DNA of 5,158 bases from Frankiaceae bacterium. Lineage in GTDB: Bacteria > Actinomycetota > Actinomycetes > JAVEEJ01. The notes below the pieces were generated by a model that searched no databases, was not told the DNA's origin, and worked only from the letters and a program-made list of their open reading frames with translations. This document shows, one piece after another, positions 1 to 4,235 of this stretch. The translations under genes and the position numbers were made by a program. The stretch spans positions 1-5,158 of the forward strand of contig JAVEEJ010000016.1 in assembly GCA_030840515.1 (NCBI GenBank), in the 5' to 3' direction. Numbering within the stretch: the stretch's first letter is position 1; every line of letters begins with the position of its first letter.

Positions 1-72
1 GCGGACGCCACGGAGGCGCAACAACCCGCCACTCGCCGCGCTGCGTACCCCTGCCGGTCGACGTGAAGGGGC

Positions 73-99
73 GCGGACCCGGGGCTAGCTGGGGTCCGC
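73..99. terminator. GC-rich hairpin at the end of the minus-strand operon
   Basis: GCGGACCC (73-80) is the exact reverse complement of GGGTCCGC (92-99). This gives an 8-bp, almost all G/C stem with an 11-nt loop. The loop contains the palindrome GCTAGC and the TAG stop codon (85-87) of the small minus-strand ORF. There is no T-run on either side, so it is not a canonical intrinsic terminator, but actinobacterial terminators often lack a U-tail. Its place at the end of a run of overlapping genes supports a termination or 3'-end stabilising role. It could also serve a plus-strand gene ending at its left. Confidence 0.45.
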
Positions 100-270
100 A
101 GGATCTGGAGTGCCGCCTCCGTCGCTGGTGCCGGAGTTGTGCCCGGCGATCGATCCTCCGTGCCCGTCCTCCGCGTCACGGTCCGCACCCGGGATCTCGC
201 CCGCCGCACGGTCGTCAGGGATGTGCGACGCCAAGGGGTCGCCGTGGGTGACGTCAGGTGTCTCGCTCAT
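85..270 (-). CDS. Small acidic low-complexity hypothetical protein (61 aa)
   Basis: The product is not recognised. The 61-residue product has 13 acidic residues against two Arg and no Lys, four His, no Cys and no aromatic residue. It is rich in Gly, Asp, Pro and Ser, so it is probably disordered and soluble; no signal peptide or membrane segment is seen. Three things support it as a real gene. Its ATG (268-270) overlaps the end of the crotonase gene by 17 nt. An AGAGG Shine-Dalgarno-like sequence (complement of 277-281) lies 6 nt before the ATG. Its stop lies in the loop of a hairpin that looks like the operon end. Third-position GC is about 79%, lower than expected for a strongly expressed gene in this DNA, so it could be a chance ORF in the 3' untranslated part of the operon. 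No function is proposed. Confidence 0.5.
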   Translation of the reverse strand: MSETPDVTHGDPLASHIPDDRAAGEIPGADRDAEDGHGGSIAGHNSGTSDGGGTPDPADPS

Positions 271-1030
271 CTGCCGCCTCTACCCCGCCTCGGCCGGCGC
301 CACCCTGCCGCCGCCCGCTCATGAAGAGTGCAGCGCCGGCGGCACCGACAGCCAGCACCTCGCGGCCGAGCTCGGCTTCCCGGGCGAGCGCCGCGGCCTC
401 GTCCAGCCCGAGTCCGTCGTACACGCTCCTCAGGTCCGACCGCAGGGTCGGCTGCGGAAAGCCTGCGAGTTGATCCGCCAGGTCCAGGGCCGCCCCGAGC
501 GGATCGGGCGCGAGGTACTCGACCAGCCCGATGGCGAGCGCCGCATCGGCCTCCACGACCCGGCCGGTGAGGATCAGGTCGAGCGCGCGGCCGAGTCCGA
601 TCAGCCGAGGCAAGCGGTAGGTGCCGCCGTCGACCAATGGCACGCCCCACCGGCGTTCGAGGCAGCCGAAGCGCGCTCGGTGCGACGCGATGCGAATGTC
701 CGCCCAGAGCGCGAGCTCTAGCCCGCCGGCGACGCACCACCCGTCGATGACGGCGATGACCGGCTTGCTCGGCCGGGTGTGCGTGGGACCGAGCGGCGCG
801 CGGCCGTCCGCCAACCTCGGAGCCAGGGTGTCGAGCGCGGTCAGGTCCGCGCCGGCGCAGAAGTTGCCGCCAGAGCCGGTGATGACGAGTACGGCGGCCT
901 CGGAGCTCTCGAATTGCTCGACCGCGGCCTCGAGCCCCGCCGCGGTCTCCCCGTCGATCGCGTTGCGTCGCTCCGGCCGGTCGAGAGTGACGACCAGCGC
1001 GGCCCCGACCTCGTCGAGGTGGACGCTCAC
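254..1030 (-). CDS. Enoyl-CoA hydratase/isomerase (crotonase) family protein
   Basis: Crotonase-fold acyl-CoA enzyme of 258 aa, the usual length for the family; likely a cytoplasmic trans-2-enoyl-CoA hydratase or related acyl-CoA lyase/isomerase. The N-terminal DRPERRNAID (17-26) is the typical first strand and CoA-contact region. FCAGADL (57-63) and WCVAGGLELAL (98-108) supply the two oxyanion-hole segments. LERRWGVPLVDGGTYRLPRLIG (124-145) is the catalytic segment: Glu125 aligns with Glu144 of rat mitochondrial enoyl-CoA hydratase, while the position of the second catalytic Glu164 is Asp151 (ALDLILTG). Substrate specificity cannot be read from the sequence, and non-hydratase activity is possible. 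The GTG start overlaps the SPFH stop by 4 nt (GTGA), with GGAG just upstream, which implies translational coupling. Its role next to membrane-scaffold genes is unclear. Confidence 0.92.
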   Translation of the reverse strand: MSVHLDEVGAALVVTLDRPERRNAIDGETAAGLEAAVEQFESSEAAVLVITGSGGNFCAGADLTALDTLAPRLADGRAPLGPTHTRPSKPVIAVIDGWCVAGGLELALWADIRIASHRARFGCLERRWGVPLVDGGTYRLPRLIGLGRALDLILTGRVVEADAALAIGLVEYLAPDPLGAALDLADQLAGFPQPTLRSDLRSVYDGLGLDEAAALAREAELGREVLAVGAAGAALFMSGRRQGGAGRGGVEAADERDT

Positions 1031-1902
1031 TTCTCCGCGACGGCCGACAGCGCGCCGCCGATGGTGCCGAGCGCGTTCGTCACCTCGCTCGGGATGATCC
1101 AGAGCTTGCTCGACTCACCGGCGGCGATCTTCGGCAGGGTCTGCAGGTATTGATAGGCCAGCAGCTTCGGGTCGGGGTCGCCCTCGTGGATCGCGGCGAA
1201 CACCGTGGCGATGGCCTTGGCCTCACCCTCCGCGCGCAGGATCGCGGCCTCACGCTGCCCTTGAGCCCGCAGGATCGCGGCCTGCCGCTCGCCTTCCGCG
1301 GTGAGGATCTGCGACTGCTTCTCGCCCTCGGCGGTGAGCACGGTGGCGCGCTTGTCACGCTCGGCGCGCATCTGCTTCTCCATCGCGTCCTTGATGGATG
1401 CGGGCGGGTCGATGGCCTTGATCTCGACGCGGTTGACGCGGATGCCCCACTTGCCAGTCGCCTCGTCGAGCACCATGCGCAGCTGGCCGTTGATCTGGTC
1501 CCGGCTGGTGAGCGTCTCCTCGAGGTTCAGGCCACCGATGACGTTGCGCAGTGTGGTGACCGTGAGCTGCTCGATGGCCTGGATGAAGTTCGCGATCTCA
1601 TAGGTCGCGGCGCGCGGATCGGTGACCTGGAAGTAGATGACGGTGTCGATCCCCACGACGAGGTTGTCCTCGGTGATGACCGGCTGCGGCGGGAACGACA
1701 CGACCTGCTCGCGCAGGTCGATCAGCGGCCGCACCCGGTCGATGAACGGCGTGACCACGTTGAGCCCCGCACCGAGCGTGCGGCTGTATCGCCCGAGCCG
1801 TTCGACCACGCCGGCCCTGGCCTGCGGCACGATGCGCACCGCCCGACCGACCACGATGAGCACGACGAGGGCAGCTCCCCCGAGAACGATGAGCGGTCCC
1901 AC
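1027..1902 (-). CDS. SPFH/band 7 (stomatin-prohibitin-like) membrane protein
   Basis: Membrane-anchored scaffold of 291 aa in the slipin/QmcA-like branch of the SPFH superfamily. It has one N-terminal transmembrane segment (about 4-24) followed by the SPFH domain (about 26-180). Family hallmarks include GVVERLGRYSRTLGAGLNVV (31-50), the IDLREQVVSFPPQPVITEDN stretch (61-80), DTVIYFQVTDP (86-96) and GIRVNRVEIKAIDPP (153-167). A charged, Ala/Glu-rich coiled-coil region (about 175-235) holds four 11-residue repeats, and the tail 245-291 is the usual hydrophobic C-terminal piece. Such proteins form ring- or cage-like oligomers at the membrane and influence membrane proteases and lipid domains. The GTG start shares one base with the NfeD stop (TAGTG) and is preceded by GGAGG (complement of 1907-1911). 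The NfeD/SPFH pair is a conserved bacterial and archaeal arrangement, so a joint complex is likely. Confidence 0.95.
   Translation of the reverse strand: MGPLIVLGGAALVVLIVVGRAVRIVPQARAGVVERLGRYSRTLGAGLNVVTPFIDRVRPLIDLREQVVSFPPQPVITEDNLVVGIDTVIYFQVTDPRAATYEIANFIQAIEQLTVTTLRNVIGGLNLEETLTSRDQINGQLRMVLDEATGKWGIRVNRVEIKAIDPPASIKDAMEKQMRAERDKRATVLTAEGEKQSQILTAEGERQAAILRAQGQREAAILRAEGEAKAIATVFAAIHEGDPDPKLLAYQYLQTLPKIAAGESSKLWIIPSEVTNALGTIGGALSAVAEK
1210..1341 (-). repeat. Four 33-nt units encoding 11-residue coiled-coil repeats in the SPFH protein
   Basis: Residues 188-231 divide into four consecutive 11-residue units: VLTAEGEKQSQ, ILTAEGERQAA, ILRAQGQREAA and ILRAEGEAKAI. Hendecad periodicity of this kind fits a right-handed or nearly straight coiled coil, as expected of the C-terminal helical arm of SPFH oligomers. 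At DNA level the units are diverged, so this is an old protein repeat and not a recent duplication. Confidence 0.8.
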
Positions 1903-2333
1903 TATGCCTCCACTGTCTCCACGAGAGCGGTCGCTCCCTGGATTGCCACCACACGGACCCGGTCGCCCGCGAGGACCGCCGTGTCACCTGTGGCACGTGC
2001 GGTCCAGACCTCACCACCGACCTTGACCTGGCCGCCGTCGCGGTCCACGTCGCTGAGCGCCATCGCGACCTGGCCGACCAGGGCGTCCACGCCGGTTCGC
2101 AGCGGAGCCGGCTCGTGGCGATGGCGCAGCGCGATCGGCCGCACGACCCCGAGGAGCAGCACCAGCGCGACGCTGAAGAAGACCAGCTGGGCCCAGACCG
2201 GCGCCCCCGCCAGGGCAACGAACCCGGCCGCGACCGCCGCCAGAGCCGCGAAGCCCAGGATCAGGGTCAGCGACATCAGCTCGAGGGCGCCCAGCACCGC
2301 CGCCACGACGAGCCAGACCACCCATGCGTCCAT
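1902..2333 (-). CDS. NfeD-family membrane protein (short form)
   Basis: Short NfeD protein of 143 aa, without the N-terminal ClpP-like serine protease domain of long NfeD proteins. The first ~67 residues are very hydrophobic and can form two to three transmembrane helices (about 4-25, 27-44, 48-67). After a basic stretch RHRHEPAPLRTG (70-81) comes a soluble domain (about 82-143) with the GVDALVGQVAMAL opening and a Val/Gly-rich beta pattern (QVKVGGEVWTARA; AGDRVRVVAIQGATALVE), typical of the NfeD OB-fold. Family members work with SPFH proteins, probably binding them through the OB domain, and the SPFH gene begins inside this gene's stop codon. It is the first gene of the leftward operon. The ATG is preceded by AGAAGG with 9 nt spacing (complement of 2343-2348). 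Confidence 0.9.
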   Translation of the reverse strand: MDAWVVWLVVAAVLGALELMSLTLILGFAALAAVAAGFVALAGAPVWAQLVFFSVALVLLLGVVRPIALRHRHEPAPLRTGVDALVGQVAMALSDVDRDGGQVKVGGEVWTARATGDTAVLAGDRVRVVAIQGATALVETVEA

Positions 2334-2346
2334 GCGGCCAGCCCTT

Positions 2347-2376
2347 CTGCGGCCGAGCGTCCTGCGGCTCAGCGTC
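2347..2376. repeat. Tandem 15-nt direct repeat in the nfeD-like gene leader
   Basis: CTGCGGCCGAGCGTC (2347-2361) is followed without a gap by CTGCGGCTCAGCGTC (2362-2376), matching at 13 of 15 positions. It lies 14 nt upstream of the NfeD start codon, between that start and the candidate promoter, so it would be in the 5' leader of the leftward operon and would abut its ribosome binding site. It could be a doubled protein-binding site or an incidental short duplication. Confidence 0.55.
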
Positions 2377-2402
2377 GGCGCCCCCGTTGGCGGCGTACTC
2401 GG

Positions 2403-2432
2403 ACTCTAGGCCCCTTTGTCCACGCGTGGCAG
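2403..2432 (-). promoter_or_regulatory. Candidate housekeeping promoter for the NfeD/SPFH operon
   Basis: Read on the minus strand, CTGCCA (2432-2427) resembles a -35 box (4 of 6 against TTGACA). TAGAGT (2408-2403) fits the actinobacterial -10 pattern TANNNT. The spacer is 18 nt. Transcription would begin near 2396 and leave a leader of roughly 60 nt before the ATG at 2333. The match is by eye only, and other promoters in the region are possible. Confidence 0.35.
2420..2429. promoter_or_regulatory. Palindrome CCACGCGTGG in the divergent control region
   Basis: A perfect 10-bp palindrome overlaps the -35/spacer junction of the candidate leftward promoter. Its position is where a repressor dimer would interfere with RNA polymerase, so an operator role is possible. 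In DNA this GC-rich, short palindromes of this composition also occur by chance. Confidence 0.25.
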
Positions 2433-2467
2433 CGGCGTCGCGAGGAGCGTGTCGCGCCCTTGCGAAG

Positions 2468-2478
2468 AGGTGACACCT
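2468..2478. promoter_or_regulatory. Operator-like inverted repeat AGGTG-A-CACCT
   Basis: AGGTG and CACCT form a perfect inverted repeat around one central base, between the leftward promoter candidate and the start of the wall protein gene. The size and symmetry suit a dimeric DNA-binding regulator, but I cannot assign a regulator family. It lies 97 nt upstream of the GTG at 2575 and could serve either divergent transcript. Confidence 0.35.
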
Positions 2479-2511
2479 GCCACACTGACCCCTTCTGTCC
2501 CATCAGCATCT

Positions 2512-2521
2512 GTGATATCAC
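2512..2521. promoter_or_regulatory. Perfect palindrome GTGATATCAC upstream of the wall protein gene
   Basis: A perfect 10-bp palindrome in a locally A/T-richer patch (about 2490-2525), which stands out in this GC-rich region. It lies 53 nt before the GTG start of the peptidoglycan-binding protein. It resembles Crp-site half sequences (TGTGA/TCACA), but the halves abut with no spacer, so it is not a normal Crp site. It may be an operator, or part of a promoter melting region for the rightward gene. Confidence 0.35.
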
Positions 2522-2561
2522 CGAACCTCAGGGTCAACGGGCCTCAAGGGTCCCGACCACG

Positions 2562-2566
2562 GGAGG
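2562..2566 (+). promoter_or_regulatory. Ribosome binding site that fixes the wall protein start
   Basis: GGAGG, inside a longer purine run GGGAGGGGG (2561-2569), sits 8 nt before GTG 2575. The reading frame stays open upstream to a TTG at 2416 and contains GTG codons at 2449 and 2470, but none of these has a comparably placed Shine-Dalgarno sequence. GTG 2575 is therefore preferred. Confidence 0.7.
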
Positions 2567-2574
2567 GGGCGAGC

Positions 2575-4194
2575 GTGTCGAGCACCGAGGGCAATGTCGC
2601 GCGCCAGGACGCCGCCCGCCAGGACGCCGCCCGCCAGACAACCCCCCGCCAGACAACCCCCCGCCAGACAACACTGTGGGGCCCGGCCCGGGGTCTCGCC
2701 GGGACGGTCGACCTCGCGAGCGTCCCGCTGCCGTCGGTGACCCTCCCCGACTTCGAGCTCGGCGCCTTCACTCGGCCGCTTGTCCCCACGGCGCTTGCCG
2801 GTGCGCTGCTCGTCGGCACCCTGGCGGGCCCGGCCGACGCGATGCCCGATCGCGGCAAGCACGGCGTGTCGGCGCGCCCCCCTGCCACGCCCTATGGGCT
2901 GCCCGCGAAGGTCGAGCCCTTCGCCGGCCTCGACCAGCAGAGCCGGTGCGACCCGAGCGCCAAGCCCGGGGTGATCAAGTTCCGCCACTTCGTGCTGTCG
3001 GCCTACCGCGACACCGGCAGCGACGGGATCGTGCGGGCCTGCAACATCGGCGGCACCAGCGAGCACAAGGAGGGCCGCGCCTGGGACTGGAAGGTCAGCG
3101 CCCACAACCCCAAGCAGCGCGCCGAGGCAACCGCGCTGCTGCGCTGGTTGCTCGCGCCCGACTCCAGCGGCCACCACGCGGCCATGGCCCGCCGGCTCGG
3201 GATCATGTACATCGTCTGGGACCGCCACATGTGGCGCGCGTACGACGCCGCCGCGGGATGGCAGCCCTACACCCGAGGCGAGGCGCACACCGACCACGTG
3301 CACTTCTCGTTCAGCCGCGCGGGTGCGGCAGGCCACTCCAGCTTCTGGCGTGCGACAGGTCGACCCCCGCTCGCCGTCCTGGTCCGCGGCGCGCGCACCC
3401 ACGTGCTGCGGCCCGGCGCCCAGGGCTCCGCGGTGCGCACTCTGCAGGCGGCACTCCACCTCCCGGTCACCGGCCGATTCGGCCCCAGCACCGTGGCTGC
3501 GGTGCGGCGCTTCCAGCGGGCACACGGCCTCGTCGCGGATGCCGTCGTCGGACGCGGCACCTGGGCGGCCGTGGCGCGGGCGGTCTCAGCTCCCGCCCCG
3601 CACAAGCCGGCCCACCCGAAACCCAAGCCGCACGCCAGGCCGCCGCGGCCGCCCGCGCTGACGGCGCACCCGCCCGTCACCGAGGCCGAGGTGCGTCAGC
3701 TGCGTCGCCGGGTGCTGCGCGTCGGAAGCAGAGGCCCCGCCGTGGTCACGGTTCAGAGGCTGGTCGGGGCCAAGCCCACGGGCCTCTTCGACACGACCAC
3801 CCGGAAGTTCGTCGCCCGCTTCCAGCGGGTCCACCACGAGCAGGTCGACGGCGTCGTCGGCGCACAGACCTGGGCCGCGATGGTCCCGGTGGCCAAGGCC
3901 TACGAGACGACCTGGTGGGCACGGGAGAAGCAGCGTCGCCTCGTCGCCGCGAAGGCGGCAGCGGCCCGCACCGCTGCAGCCCGGCGCGCCGAGCTCCTCT
4001 CGCACCGCGGCACCTACCTACGGCTCGGCGCCAAGGGCGCGGCCGTGATCTCCGTGCAACGCCGGCTCGGCCTGCACATCGATGGCGTGTACGGCGAGCG
4101 CACCATGGCCGCCGTCAGTGGCTACCAGCGTCGACACCACCTGGTCCCCGACGGGGTCTGCGGTCCACGGACGTGGGCCTCGCTAGCGGGTTGA
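2575..4194 (+). CDS. Secreted peptidoglycan-binding protein with LAS/M15-like metallopeptidase domain
   Basis: A 539-aa protein from the GTG at 2575. Residues 10-34 are five pentapeptides (RQDAA twice, RQTTP twice, RQTTL). A hydrophobic segment (about 68-86) ends in ADA-M, a likely signal-peptidase site after Ala89, so the region before the signal core is unusually long. Residues about 110-255 form a domain with SEHKEGRAWDW (His164, Asp171) and HTDHVHFSF (His238, His241, His243). The H-x6-D ... H-x-H arrangement is that of LAS/M15 zinc peptidases, implying cleavage of peptidoglycan peptides, although activity is an inference. Cys125 and Cys156 could form a disulfide. Three PG_binding_1 repeats follow (about 277-335, 380-437, 481-539), each with a G-x2-G-x-A-V start and an x-T-W-A end. 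They are separated by a Pro/Lys/His-rich linker (338-370) and an Ala/Arg-rich helical linker (440-476). The protein is probably exported and wall-bound. Cyanophycinase begins 41 nt downstream. Confidence 0.88.
   Translation: MSSTEGNVARQDAARQDAARQTTPRQTTPRQTTLWGPARGLAGTVDLASVPLPSVTLPDFELGAFTRPLVPTALAGALLVGTLAGPADAMPDRGKHGVSARPPATPYGLPAKVEPFAGLDQQSRCDPSAKPGVIKFRHFVLSAYRDTGSDGIVRACNIGGTSEHKEGRAWDWKVSAHNPKQRAEATALLRWLLAPDSSGHHAAMARRLGIMYIVWDRHMWRAYDAAAGWQPYTRGEAHTDHVHFSFSRAGAAGHSSFWRATGRPPLAVLVRGARTHVLRPGAQGSAVRTLQAALHLPVTGRFGPSTVAAVRRFQRAHGLVADAVVGRGTWAAVARAVSAPAPHKPAHPKPKPHARPPRPPALTAHPPVTEAEVRQLRRRVLRVGSRGPAVVTVQRLVGAKPTGLFDTTTRKFVARFQRVHHEQVDGVVGAQTWAAMVPVAKAYETTWWAREKQRRLVAAKAAAARTAAARRAELLSHRGTYLRLGAKGAAVISVQRRLGLHIDGVYGERTMAAVSGYQRRHHLVPDGVCGPRTWASLAG
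2602..2676 (+). repeat. Five tandem 15-nt repeats at the 5' end of the wall protein gene
   Basis: The units are CGCCAGGACGCCGCC (2602-2616 and 2617-2631, identical), CGCCAGACAACCCCC (2632-2646 and 2647-2661, identical) and CGCCAGACAACACTG (2662-2676). All begin CGCCAG and stay in frame, encoding RQDAA, RQDAA, RQTTP, RQTTP and RQTTL. Exact identity within each pair suggests recent duplication by slippage or unequal exchange. Because the unit is a multiple of three, copy-number change would lengthen or shorten the N-terminus without breaking the frame. Confidence 0.9.
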
Positions 4195-4223
4195 GCGCGC
4201 CAGGGTCGTCGTACACGCGGCGA

Positions 4224-4229
4224 TAGGGT
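4224..4229 (+). promoter_or_regulatory. Candidate -10 box for a leaderless cyanophycinase transcript
   Basis: TAGGGT fits the TANNNT -10 pattern and is followed by exactly 6 nt before the ATG at 4236, the spacing typical of leaderless actinobacterial transcripts starting at the A of the ATG. No convincing -35 box is seen at the normal distance. The overlapping AGGG (4225-4228) could alternatively act as a weak ribosome binding site 7 nt before the ATG if the gene is co-transcribed with the wall protein gene. Confidence 0.35.
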
Positions 4230-4235
4230 CGCGCC

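Noticed and set aside
1..66. End of a plus-strand gene stopping at TGA 64-66 (22 codons visible, ending PCRST)
   Set aside because: Its third-position GC is about 81% and a hairpin follows 6 nt later, so a convergent gene end is possible, but 21 residues with no recognisable motif are too little. The other two plus frames are not clearly worse.
1150..2409. A 419-codon plus-strand open frame opposite the SPFH and NfeD genes
   Set aside because: The opposite strand encodes two clear families with coupled starts; this frame is a shadow without any domain.
2511..2522. A Crp/cAMP-type site at TGTGATATCACC
   Set aside because: The two half-sites abut, while Crp sites need a six-base spacer between TGTGA and TCACA.
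2416..2574. Upstream extension of the wall protein to TTG 2416 (53 more residues)
   Set aside because: No ribosome binding site precedes TTG 2416, whereas GTG 2575 has GGAGG at 8 nt. The extension would also translate through the palindromes of the control region.
2334..2574. A cyclic-di-AMP (ydaO) riboswitch upstream of the wall hydrolase-like gene
   Set aside because: Such riboswitches often precede actinobacterial wall enzymes, but I could not find the conserved core sequences or the expected helices here.
2518..3525. A 335-codon minus-strand open frame opposite the wall protein gene
   Set aside because: It is antisense to a gene with a signal peptide, zinc-site motifs and PG-binding repeats. 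Its own translation shows only biased composition, including the mirrored 15-nt repeat.
2115..4226. A 703-codon plus-strand open frame spanning the nfeD-like gene, control region and wall protein gene
   Set aside because: It overlaps well-supported genes in other frames, is rich in Arg/Pro/Ala/Gly with no recognisable domain, and arises from GC-biased codon use.
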